Below, piece by piece: positions 1-7,541 of a stretch of 64,000 bases of DNA. Position numbers and translations under genes: made by a program. Origin of the DNA: Paenibacillus aestuarii (GTDB taxonomy: Bacteria > Bacillota > Bacilli > Paenibacillales > NBRC-103111); assembly GCF_027789125.1 (NCBI RefSeq), contig NZ_JAQFVF010000005.1:1-64000 (forward strand). Direction: 5' to 3'. Each line of letters opens with the position of its first letter. The stretch's first letter is position 1. The notes beneath the pieces were generated by a model, which was not told the DNA's origin, made no database searches, and saw only the letters and a list, made by a program, of their open reading frames with translations.

Positions 1-75
1 ACACGACCGTTAAGCCCTCCAGCGTCGATGGTACTTGAACCGAAGGGTTCTGGGAGAGTAGAACGTTGCCAAGCA
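1..75 (+). rRNA. rrf: 5S ribosomal RNA, 3' part (cut by window start)
   Basis: The first 75 bases match the 3' two thirds of a Bacillales 5S rRNA: a conserved segment around GACCGTTAAGCCCTCCAGCG, then GGTTCTGGGAGAGTAGAACG and the closing GTTGCCAAGC. The 5' end lies outside the window, so an rrn operon runs into it from the left. No tRNA genes follow; a terminator comes immediately after. Confidence 0.9.
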
Positions 76-82
76 CAGAACA

Positions 83-119
83 AAGCCTTTTTGAGTGAAA
101 TCTCAGAAAGGCTTTTTTG
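83..119 (+). terminator. rrn operon terminator
   Basis: An AAAGCCTTT / AAAGGCTTT stem with an inner TGAG/CTCA extension is followed by a run of T. It sits just after the 5S gene, as expected for a rho-independent rRNA operon terminator. Confidence 0.9.
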
Positions 120-186
120 TTGTTTCCGTATTTTTGCCAATGAGCTAAATTACTTTTTATGAATTCCTACAAAATCTTCAGAAATC

Positions 187-215
187 TGAACAAATCGTTC
201 AATTTGTATTACAAT
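187..215 (+). promoter_or_regulatory. Possible promoter of the chromate transporter pair
   Basis: TACAAT at 210-215 is a good -10 hexamer, with a weak TGAACA 17 bases upstream. Transcription would begin near 222. That supports the TTG at 259 as the real start of the first gene rather than the ATG at 223. Confidence 0.4.
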
Positions 216-258
216 AGTCATAATGAATTTGACTAGGCAGTTAGGAGGACGTAAGGCA

Positions 259-840
259 TTGATAAACAGCTACATACAGATTGCAACAGCGATGTTTCGC
301 ACAGGTATTCTTGGTTATGGAGGCGGTCCGTCGATCGTGCCGTTAATCCGCTATGAAGCGGTTACGCGATTTAAGTGGATGGAGGATGAGGAGTTCGGCG
401 AGGTCCTCGCCATAGCCAATGCGCTGCCCGGCCCGATCGCGACCAAATTAGCCGGGTACTTGGGCTACAGGTTAAAAGGCGTAGGCGGAGCAACTTTAGG
501 CGTACTCGCCCATATTGCGCCAACATGCGTGGCGATGGTGGGGCTTTATTCATTTATTCATTTTTTCAGTACGTCAACGATTATTAAAGGCATGATCGCG
601 GCAGTTGTTCCCGTAGTCGCCGTGATGCTGGCTGTCATGGCCTATGAGTTTGGCGAGAAGGCGGTCAAAGGGCTAGGATGGTATGCGGGAATTGGCTTCT
701 TTCTTATTTCCTTTCTATTGCTTCAAACGTTATCCGTGCATCCTGCCATTGTCATCTTTCTCTTTTTATTCTATGGCGCCTTTCATAACAAACTGCAGAG
801 TCTATGGAAGAAGAAGCAAAAGAAAGGTGAGAGCGCATGA
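259..840 (+). CDS. chrA1: Chromate transporter, short-chain subunit 1 (CHR domain)
   Basis: One half of a two-gene short-chain CHR transporter, an inner-membrane protein of the family that exports chromate. The conserved GYGGGPS motif is near residues 19-25 and NALPGPIATK near 55-64; several hydrophobic helices follow and the tail is basic. About 193 residues is normal for one half; long-chain ChrA proteins fuse two such domains. I take TTG 259 as the start because AGGAGG lies about 10 bases upstream; an ATG at 223 is in frame but has no binding site and falls at the predicted transcription start. The stop overlaps the next gene. Chromate as substrate comes from family knowledge; the native substrate is not shown here. 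Confidence 0.85.
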   Translation: MINSYIQIATAMFRTGILGYGGGPSIVPLIRYEAVTRFKWMEDEEFGEVLAIANALPGPIATKLAGYLGYRLKGVGGATLGVLAHIAPTCVAMVGLYSFIHFFSTSTIIKGMIAAVVPVVAVMLAVMAYEFGEKAVKGLGWYAGIGFFLISFLLLQTLSVHPAIVIFLFLFYGAFHNKLQSLWKKKQKKGESA

Positions 841-1376
841 TGGAATGGTGGCATCTGCTCGTTAGTTTTTTCTTAGCCAACGTATTTGGCTATGGGGGCG
901 GTCCGTCTTCCATACCGCTTATGTATCAGGAGGTTGTGCCGAATCACGCCTGGATGACCAGCAGCGGCTTTTCCAACATGCTGGCGCTGGGGAACGCGCT
1001 GCCTGGCCCGATAGCCACGAAGATCGCCGCATATGTCGGATATCAGGTCGGAGGCTGGCCAGGGGTTCTGATCGCAATTGCGGCAACAATCGTGCCGTCT
1101 ATTATAGCTTTAATCTTTTTGCTGAACATGCTGCAAAAGTATAAACAGTCCCCAGTGATCAAGGGGATGACACTGCTAGTCCAGCCCGTGATCGCCATCA
1201 TGATGCTGCTGGTCACTTGGAGCAGTTTCGTCGAATCCACGAAAACGATCGGGTATCTGCAGTTTTTCGGGATTGCAGCGGTGTCCTTGTATTTCATTCA
1301 AAAAAGAAAAATTCACCCCGCCTTTGTCATTGTGGCAGCTTTTGTGTATGGCGGCATCTTTCTTCAGCACTCCTAG
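837..1376 (+). CDS. chrA2: Chromate transporter, short-chain subunit 2 (CHR domain)
   Basis: Second half of the paired chromate transporter, 179 residues. It repeats the signature of its partner: GYGGGPSS near residues 18-25 and NALPGPIATK in the first third, followed by hydrophobic helices. It overlaps the upstream gene by four bases (ATGA) and has AAAGGTGAG as a binding site, so the two are translationally coupled and probably form a heterodimer with antiparallel halves, as proposed for short-chain CHR pairs. The stop codon lies inside the terminator stem. Confidence 0.87.
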   Translation: MMEWWHLLVSFFLANVFGYGGGPSSIPLMYQEVVPNHAWMTSSGFSNMLALGNALPGPIATKIAAYVGYQVGGWPGVLIAIAATIVPSIIALIFLLNMLQKYKQSPVIKGMTLLVQPVIAIMMLLVTWSSFVESTKTIGYLQFFGIAAVSLYFIQKRKIHPAFVIVAAFVYGGIFLQHS

Positions 1377-1395
1377 ACGCTAGGAGTGTTTTTTT
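1368..1395 (+). terminator. Terminator of the chr operon
   Basis: CACTCCTA-GACGC-TAGGAGTG is a perfect 8-bp stem followed by seven T. It overlaps the stop codon of the second chromate transporter gene. Confidence 0.9.
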
Positions 1396-1517
1396 GCACC
1401 TTGTTAAGGTGTCTGCACGGCGCGAACAAAGATTTTAGGGATAAGCTTGCAGCGTTCTGGTTTTGCGGCTCTATTCATAAATTGTTGGAAAGGGGGAACA
1501 CGTTCGGAACAAGTGAA

Positions 1518-1547
1518 GCGTCAGGATGGGGAATCCTGGCGTTTTTT
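1518..1547 (+). terminator. Stand-alone terminator-like hairpin before puc cluster
   Basis: GCGTCAGGAT-GGGG-AATCCTGGCG followed by seven T. No gene lies between this and the chr terminator about 120 bases upstream; 1396-1517 shows no ORF that I can support. It may insulate the puc promoter or terminate a small untranslated transcript. The hairpin closely resembles the one after yerC near 44064. Confidence 0.7.
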
Positions 1548-1618
1548 TATACTTAAGTGCATCAGTGACAAAAAAACGACTTCATGTTATGAAAGGTAAC
1601 AAAGTTGCGTAATGCAAA

Positions 1619-1647
1619 TTGACCCATTTCCTGGACAGATTTACAAT
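1619..1647 (+). promoter_or_regulatory. Sigma-A type promoter of pucL operon
   Basis: TTGACC at 1619-1624, a 17-base spacer and TACAAT at 1642-1647. Transcription would begin near 1654, giving a leader of about 50 bases before the pucL binding site GAGGTGGAG. Confidence 0.75.
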
Positions 1648-1705
1648 GGAACAAATTCTTCCTATTGAGCTTAAAAGAATGCAGAGGATCTGAGGTGGAG
1701 TAATC

Positions 1706-3196
1706 ATGAAGCTGACCTTGCAGGCTGTAAACCAGCTGGATCAACAAGCGTTTGTCGCAGCATTCGGATCTTTGTTCGAGCATTCGCCATGGGTTGCAGA
1801 GCGCGCCTGGCTGGCGGGACCGTTCGCTGCGCAGCAGGATCTGATCAGCGCCTTGGAAGCGGAGGTGTGGCGGGCCGAGCAGGATGAGCAGCTGAGACTT
1901 TTAAAGGCTCATCCTGATTTGGGAACGCGTGTTAAAATGACAGATCATTCCGTTCAAGAGCAGTCAGGTGCGGGGCTAAACCAGTTATCCGCTGAAGAAC
2001 ACGAGTTTTTTCTTACTTTAAACCGCCAGTATACGGATAAATTCCATTTTCCATTCATCATGGCGGTGAAAGGCCAGACAAAGATCACCATTCGTGAGGC
2101 GATGGAGCAGCGCATTCAACTGGATCCGCAGACCGAGCGCAAGCGCGCGCTGCAGGAAGTTTGCAAAATCGCGAGGTTCCGGTTAGAGACCATGCTCATG
2201 AAGGAAGTGGAGGAAACGATGATGAAACCGGCAGACAACGCGCACAGGACGATGTACTACGGCAAAGGGGACGTGTGGGTGTACCGCTCTTACGCCAAGC
2301 CGTTGACACAGATTACCCCGATTCCGGAATCAGGCTTTACGGGCAGGGACAATATTTTGTTTGGGATGAATGTCAAAATAGCTGTCAGCGGTGAGAAGCT
2401 GTTCTCATCGTTCTCTGAAGGCGACAATTCGGTTGTCGTGGCGACAGACTCGATGAAAAACTTTATCCTTCGCAAAGCGGGAGCGTATGAAGGCGCGACG
2501 GCCGAAGGATTTTTGGAATTTGCCGGTCGGCAGTTTCTGGAGACTTACCCGCATTTGACGGGGGTGAAAATGAGCGCCGATCAAGTGCCGTTCGAGGTGC
2601 TGCCGGTTCCAGCATCAGGAGTACCCGGAGCCGAGCAATTACCCGGGCAATTGCATGCGAGCGAGCTCGTTTTCCGTTATTCGCAAAATGAGCATCCCAC
2701 AGCCCTGGTGGAGCTGGTCCGCACGGCGGAGGGGATCGAAATTGTCCAGCATGGCGGCGGCGTCGCCGGCTTAAAGCTAATTAAAGTGAAAGGCAGCTCG
2801 TTCGCCGGTTTCATCCGGGATTCGTATACGACGCTTCCGGAAACGTCCGATCGTCCGCTGTTCATTTTCCTCGACATCGCCTGGTGTTACGAACAAGCCG
2901 AAGACGCGCTGGATGCCGACCGTGAGCGCTATGTCGCTGCTGAGCAAATCCGCGATATCGCACATACCGTTTTTCATGAACAGCACTCGCCGTCCATTCA
3001 AAATCTGATTTATCGCATCGGACAACGGGCATTAAGGCGCTTTCCACAGCTGAAGGAAATCCGCTTCGAATCCAATAACCGCACGTGGGAGACGGTCTTG
3101 GAGCAAGCGGTGACCCGTGAAGGCAAAGTCTTCACCGAGCCGCGCCCGCCTTATGGCTTCCAAGGGTTTTCCATGACAAAGGAGGACCTTGAATAA
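1706..3196 (+). CDS. pucL: Bifunctional OHCU decarboxylase / urate oxidase
   Basis: Cytosolic fusion of two enzymes of the uricase pathway. Residues about 1-165 are 2-oxo-4-hydroxy-4-carboxy-5-ureidoimidazoline decarboxylase, with the AHPDLG motif near residue 70 and a later KFHFPFI segment typical of the family. Residues about 175-490 are cofactor-independent urate oxidase (YGKGDVWVYR at its start, a VVATDSMKN segment, a basic C-terminal half). Urate is oxidised to 5-hydroxyisourate by the second domain; the first domain acts two steps later to give S-allantoin, with the HIU hydrolase encoded next acting in between. B. subtilis PucL has the same fusion. ATG 1706 follows GAGGTGGAG. It is the first gene of the operon and its stop overlaps pucM. 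Confidence 0.95.
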   Translation: MKLTLQAVNQLDQQAFVAAFGSLFEHSPWVAERAWLAGPFAAQQDLISALEAEVWRAEQDEQLRLLKAHPDLGTRVKMTDHSVQEQSGAGLNQLSAEEHEFFLTLNRQYTDKFHFPFIMAVKGQTKITIREAMEQRIQLDPQTERKRALQEVCKIARFRLETMLMKEVEETMMKPADNAHRTMYYGKGDVWVYRSYAKPLTQITPIPESGFTGRDNILFGMNVKIAVSGEKLFSSFSEGDNSVVVATDSMKNFILRKAGAYEGATAEGFLEFAGRQFLETYPHLTGVKMSADQVPFEVLPVPASGVPGAEQLPGQLHASELVFRYSQNEHPTALVELVRTAEGIEIVQHGGGVAGLKLIKVKGSSFAGFIRDSYTTLPETSDRPLFIFLDIAWCYEQAEDALDADRERYVAAEQIRDIAHTVFHEQHSPSIQNLIYRIGQRALRRFPQLKEIRFESNNRTWETVLEQAVTREGKVFTEPRPPYGFQGFSMTKEDLE

Positions 3197-3558
3197 TGAT
3201 GAGCGCTGGCATAACGACGCATGTGCTGGATATAAGTGCCGGCTGCCCGGCAAGCGGGGTGCAGATCGAATTGTTCCAGCGGCTGAATGACGGCAGGACG
3301 AAGCTTTTGCAGACCGCCTATACGAATGCGGACGGGCGGGTACAAGGGCCGATGCTCATCGGGGAGTCGGTTACTACCGGCACGTATGAGCTCGTGTTCC
3401 ACGTCGGCAATTATTTCCGGAACCGGGGGATTAGCCTGGAGGAGCCGCTTTTTTTGGACCAGGTGCCCGTACGTTTCGGGATAAGCCGATCTTCCTCGCA
3501 TTACCATGTGCCGCTGTTGGTCGCGCCGTGGGGGTACAATACGTATCGGGGCAGCTAA
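3196..3558 (+). CDS. pucM: 5-hydroxyisourate hydrolase (transthyretin-like)
   Basis: Small cytosolic enzyme of 120 residues that hydrolyses 5-hydroxyisourate to OHCU, between the two activities of PucL. The family signatures are visible: THVLDISAGCPA near the N terminus and the invariant C-terminal YRGS tetrapeptide. The length is standard. Two consecutive ATG codons (3196, 3199) are possible starts behind AAAGGAGG; the first overlaps the last base of the pucL stop. It is co-transcribed with pucL and allB. Confidence 0.95.
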   Translation: MMSAGITTHVLDISAGCPASGVQIELFQRLNDGRTKLLQTAYTNADGRVQGPMLIGESVTTGTYELVFHVGNYFRNRGISLEEPLFLDQVPVRFGISRSSSHYHVPLLVAPWGYNTYRGS

Positions 3559-3578
3559 CCCCCTAAGGAGGTTCATTC

Positions 3579-5015
3579 ATGAGCGTAAGCGTGAATCAGC
3601 CGTTAGATCTTATTATTCAAAATGGTATGGTCGTTCTTGCCGATCAGGTATGCCGTGCTGATATTGGGATTCAGGACGGAAAAATTGCTGTCATTTGCAA
3701 AAAAATTGAAGTGCCTGAGCGTACACCAGTCTACAATGCAGAAAATCTACACATCTTCCCCGGCGTTGTGGATGCGCATGTTCACTTCAACGAGCCTGCG
3801 CTCGGTCACTGGGAAGGGTTTGCGTCAGGCTCGGCCTCGCTGGCGGCCGGCGGCTGCACGACGTACATCGACATGCCGCTGAACGGCGTGCCTCCGACGG
3901 TGCGCCTGAGCGCTCTCCAGCGTAAGCTGGAGGCGGCGGCCGGCGAGTCGCATGTCGACTATGCGCTGTGGGGCGGACTCGTGCCTGGCAATGTGAAGGA
4001 GCTTCAGCCCCTTGCGGAGGCAGGAGTGATCGGCTTTAAAGCGTTCATGTCCTGTCCAGGCGGCGAAGGCGAAGATATTTTTGCCGAGGTGGACGACTTG
4101 ACGCTGTATGAAGGGATGAAGGAGATCGCTCGCTTGGACAAGGTGCTTGCTCTGCATGCCGAAAGCGAAGCGATCGTATCCCAGCTTGGCAAGCAGGCAC
4201 AAGCAGCAGGCAAGCGGAGCGCGCAGGACTTTGTCGCCACAAGGCCGGTCCTTGCTGAGCTGGAAGCGGTGAACCGCGCGCTCTTTTATGCAGAGCAGAC
4301 GGGGTGCAAGCTGCACTTTGTGCACATCAGCAGTGCCGATGCCGTGCAGGCGATCACCGAGGCCAAAGCCAAGGGCATGGACGTCACGGTGGAGACGTGC
4401 CCGCACTACTTGGCTTTGACGGCGAACGATCTGGCGCGCATCGGCCCCGTCGCCAAGTGCGCTCCGCCGCTTCGCAGCGCAGAGGAGCAGGAGCGCCTCT
4501 GGGCGAAGGTCGCAGACGGCGCCATCGATATCATCGCCTCGGATCACTCGCCCTGCCCGACAGCGCTCAAGCAGGGGAATATCTTCGAGGCGTGGGGCGG
4601 TATCTCCGGCGCGCAAAGCTCGCTGGAGCTCATGCTCGAGGAAGGCTGGCGCAGACGCCGCATTCCGCTGCCGCAACTGGCGCGCATGCTGTCGCTGGAG
4701 CCTGCGAAGCGCTTCGGCCTCTATCCGCGCAAAGGGGAAATTGCTATAGGCGCCGATGCCGATCTGGCGCTAGTTGATCTCACGCTGACGTATACGTTGG
4801 CAGCGGAAGATTTGCTGTACCGGCATAAGCACAGCCCTTATGTCGGCAAAACATTCAGCTGCCGGGTGCAAGCAGCATTCCTGCGTGGCGCCAAGGTGTA
4901 TGAGCTTGGCGAAGGGGTGAAGGGAAGGGCGGAAGGCGTCTGGCTCCGCCATCAAGCTGCTGCTTATGCGGAAGCTGCAGCAGCCAAAGTCATTGCCAAC
5001 GAAGGGACTGAGTAA
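3579..5015 (+). CDS. allB: Allantoinase
   Basis: Cyclic amidohydrolase opening the hydantoin ring of allantoin to give allantoate. The metal-binding HVHFNEP motif is at residues 67-73, the GFKAF lysine expected to be carboxylated is near residue 154, later His ligands lie in LALHAES and VHISSAD, and the final Asp is in IASDHSPC. The 478-residue length is slightly long for the family because of an alanine-rich C-terminal tail. The start follows a textbook AAGGAGG. It corresponds to B. subtilis pucH. The next gene starts one base after its stop. Confidence 0.94.
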   Translation: MSVSVNQPLDLIIQNGMVVLADQVCRADIGIQDGKIAVICKKIEVPERTPVYNAENLHIFPGVVDAHVHFNEPALGHWEGFASGSASLAAGGCTTYIDMPLNGVPPTVRLSALQRKLEAAAGESHVDYALWGGLVPGNVKELQPLAEAGVIGFKAFMSCPGGEGEDIFAEVDDLTLYEGMKEIARLDKVLALHAESEAIVSQLGKQAQAAGKRSAQDFVATRPVLAELEAVNRALFYAEQTGCKLHFVHISSADAVQAITEAKAKGMDVTVETCPHYLALTANDLARIGPVAKCAPPLRSAEEQERLWAKVADGAIDIIASDHSPCPTALKQGNIFEAWGGISGAQSSLELMLEEGWRRRRIPLPQLARMLSLEPAKRFGLYPRKGEIAIGADADLALVDLTLTYTLAAEDLLYRHKHSPYVGKTFSCRVQAAFLRGAKVYELGEGVKGRAEGVWLRHQAAAYAEAAAAKVIANEGTE

Positions 5016-5016
5016 G

Positions 5017-6309
5017 ATGACGCCGGACTCGCTGCAATTGTTAGCCGGGTTCTCTGCGGAGCTGATCCGGCAGTTAGAAGAAATATCCGGCTATGGCGCT
5101 GATCCTGAGGGCGGGGTTACACGCCTGCTCTACACGGACGCATGGCAGCAGGCGCAGCAAGCGCTCGCCCGGCGCATGCAGAAGCTCGGGCTGGAGGTGC
5201 GCTTCGATGCGGTCGGCAACTTGTATGGCCGCTTGCCGGGGACGGCTGCAAACCTTGCCGGGCTCAAGCCGGTTTTGACAGGCTCGCACATCGATACGGT
5301 GGCTAACGGCGGCAAATATGACGGCGCTTACGGCGTCGTCGCCAGTATGCTGGCGCTGGGCTTTCTCAAGGCAGCCTACGGGATGCCCAAGCGGACACTT
5401 GAAGCGGTATCCTTCAGTGAAGAGGAAGGGAGCCGATTCCCACTGACGTTCTGGGGATCGGGGAACGTTACTGGTGTGCGAACGCTGGAGCAAGCAGCGG
5501 GCATTACGGATCCTGACGGAGTTAGCCTGCAGGACGCCATGCGGCAGGCCGGATTCGGCGGCGCTGGCGAGGTACCGGATACGTCAGCTAGACGGAGCGA
5601 TATCGGCGCTTACATCGAGCTGCACATTGAACAAGGCGGCGTACTTGAACACCGCCGCAAACAGATTGGCATCGTTACGGCAATCGTGGGCCAGCGAAGG
5701 CTTGGTGTCCGCGTGCTGGGAACAGCCAATCATGCTGGAACGACGCCGATGCCAATGCGCAAAGACGCATTGGCCGGCGCAGCCGAAATGATCGTGCTCA
5801 CCGAGCGTTTGGCGCTTGCGGCCGGCGAGCCTCTAGTTGCGACAGCAGGCAAAATTGAAGTCAGCCAAGGCGCTTCCAATGTGGTGCCCGGCGATGTGGC
5901 GTTTACTTTGGATATCCGTCATACGGATGCACCTGTATTAGATGCATTTTACATGAATTTGCAAAATGAGCTTGAAGCTGTTGCAAGACGGCGGGAGCTT
6001 GAAATAGAGATCACCGAACATTTACATGTGACACCGGTTCAGATGGACAGCGCGATTTCCAACGAAATTGAGCGAATTTGTGAGGATGGGGGGCGACCCT
6101 ATCTAAGGATGCCAAGCGGAGCAGGCCATGATGCGCAGCTGCTGGGGGCGGTTTGTCCGGCAGCGATGATTTTTGTTCCGAGCCGGGCAGGGATCAGCCA
6201 TAGTCCAGCGGAGTATACGTCCGCTGAGGAGCTGATAGCGGGCTTCCAGACGCTGGTTCATCTTTTATACCAATACGGTTATGGGGGAAAGGCAGATGAC
6301 GATATATAA
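5017..6309 (+). CDS. allC: Allantoate amidohydrolase (M20 family)
   Basis: Metal-dependent M20-family amidase converting allantoate to ureidoglycine, CO2 and ammonia. The motifs are GSHIDTVANGG with its metal-binding His and the following KYDGAYGV, the acidic SFSEEEGSRF segment, ELHIEQGG, and the C-terminal SGAGHDAQ. I place the start at ATG 5017, one base after the allB stop, giving 430 residues; an in-frame ATG at 4966 would add 17 residues inside allB but has no binding site. It corresponds to pucF. The C terminus overlaps pucG by 14 bases, indicating coupling. Confidence 0.93.
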   Translation: MTPDSLQLLAGFSAELIRQLEEISGYGADPEGGVTRLLYTDAWQQAQQALARRMQKLGLEVRFDAVGNLYGRLPGTAANLAGLKPVLTGSHIDTVANGGKYDGAYGVVASMLALGFLKAAYGMPKRTLEAVSFSEEEGSRFPLTFWGSGNVTGVRTLEQAAGITDPDGVSLQDAMRQAGFGGAGEVPDTSARRSDIGAYIELHIEQGGVLEHRRKQIGIVTAIVGQRRLGVRVLGTANHAGTTPMPMRKDALAGAAEMIVLTERLALAAGEPLVATAGKIEVSQGASNVVPGDVAFTLDIRHTDAPVLDAFYMNLQNELEAVARRRELEIEITEHLHVTPVQMDSAISNEIERICEDGGRPYLRMPSGAGHDAQLLGAVCPAAMIFVPSRAGISHSPAEYTSAEELIAGFQTLVHLLYQYGYGGKADDDI

Positions 6310-7528
6310 AGACTTGGCCCCGTCGCAGCGTACGATCATGACACCGGGACCTGTCGAGGTGGACCCGCGCGTGCTGCGGGCGATGAGCTACCCGATACTC
6401 GGCCAATTCGATCCTGAGTTTACAGCGCTGATGAACGAGACGATGGAAATGCTCAGGGCTTTGTTTCAAACGAACAACCAGTGGTGTTATCCAATCGACG
6501 GCACCTCCCGTTCAGGCATCGAAGCGGTGCTGGTCAGCGTCATTCAACCGGGTGACAAAGTGCTGGTGCCGATCTATGGCCGCTTCGGTCATCTTCTCGT
6601 CGAGATTTCCGAACGCTGTGGCGCCGAGGTCGTTACTTTAGAGAAGGAGTGGGGGACGGTTTTTGACCCCGGAGAGATCATCGGCGCAATTAGGCGCGAG
6701 CAACCGCACATCGTGGCGATGGTGCACGGCGAGACGTCCACCGGCTGCTTGCAGCCGTTCGGCGGCATCGGTGCGGCGTGCCGGGAAGCGGATGCGCTGC
6801 TTATCGTCGACGCTGTGGCCACGATCGGCGGGGTGCCTGTGCAGACGGACGCGTGGCAGCTCGACGCTGTCATCGGCGGCACGCAAAAGTGCTTGTCGGT
6901 GCCGGCCGGCATGGCGCCGGTTACTTATAATGAGCGCGTCGAAGCGAAGGTGCTGCGCCGCAAAACGATCGAGCGAGGGCTGCGCGACAAAGATGCGGAA
7001 AGCGTGCACGGGTTAACGGTGCGCAGCAACTATTTTGATCTAGGCATGCTGCAGGATTACTGGAGCCCCAAGCGGCTGAATCACCATACAGAGGCGACTT
7101 CGATGCTGTATGCGCTGCGTGAAGGGGTCAGGCTGGTGCTGCAGGAAGGACTGGAGGCGCGCTTTGCCAGACACCGCCGGCATGAGGCAGCACTTCTTGC
7201 CGGCCTAACGGCGATGGGGCTGACGCTGTACGGTGATCCAGGCTGCAAGCTGCCGGTAGTGACGTGCGTGCGCATCCCGGACGGTGTGGACGGCGAGGCG
7301 GTTCGCGCGATGCTGCTGAACAGCTTTGGCATCGAGATTGCCAGCTCCTTCGGGCCGCTCAAAGGCCAGATCTGGCGCATCGGGACGATGGGCTACAGCT
7401 GCAATCAAAAAAACGTGCTGCATGTGCTGGGCGCACTGGAAGCTGTACTCATCCGCCACGGTGTAAAGGTACCGGCAGGCGAGGCGCTCCAAGCCGCCTT
7501 AGCGTGCTACGAAAGATCCTTGGACTAG
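6296..7528 (+). CDS. pucG: (S)-ureidoglycine-glyoxylate aminotransferase
   Basis: PLP-dependent class V aminotransferase that moves the amino group of ureidoglycine onto glyoxylate, giving oxalurate and glycine. The fold-type I core shows VDAVATIGG followed by the TQK motif with the likely Schiff-base lysine near residue 198 (GGTQKCLS). An N-terminal MTPGPVEVDPRVL segment is typical of this alanine-glyoxylate aminotransferase group. ATG 6296 is preferred over 6281 because GGGGGAAAGG precedes it at normal spacing. Its place between allC and a GGT-like gene matches puc/hpx clusters and supports the specific ureidoglycine role over generic AGT. Confidence 0.88.
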   Translation: MTIYKDLAPSQRTIMTPGPVEVDPRVLRAMSYPILGQFDPEFTALMNETMEMLRALFQTNNQWCYPIDGTSRSGIEAVLVSVIQPGDKVLVPIYGRFGHLLVEISERCGAEVVTLEKEWGTVFDPGEIIGAIRREQPHIVAMVHGETSTGCLQPFGGIGAACREADALLIVDAVATIGGVPVQTDAWQLDAVIGGTQKCLSVPAGMAPVTYNERVEAKVLRRKTIERGLRDKDAESVHGLTVRSNYFDLGMLQDYWSPKRLNHHTEATSMLYALREGVRLVLQEGLEARFARHRRHEAALLAGLTAMGLTLYGDPGCKLPVVTCVRIPDGVDGEAVRAMLLNSFGIEIASSFGPLKGQIWRIGTMGYSCNQKNVLHVLGALEAVLIRHGVKVPAGEALQAALACYERSLD

Positions 7529-7541
7529 GGGGGGAACGCCG

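Noticed and set aside
3825-4676. 283-codon minus-strand frame opposite allantoinase
   Set aside because: Shadow of the clear allB gene; composition is Arg/Leu/Ala-rich without motifs.
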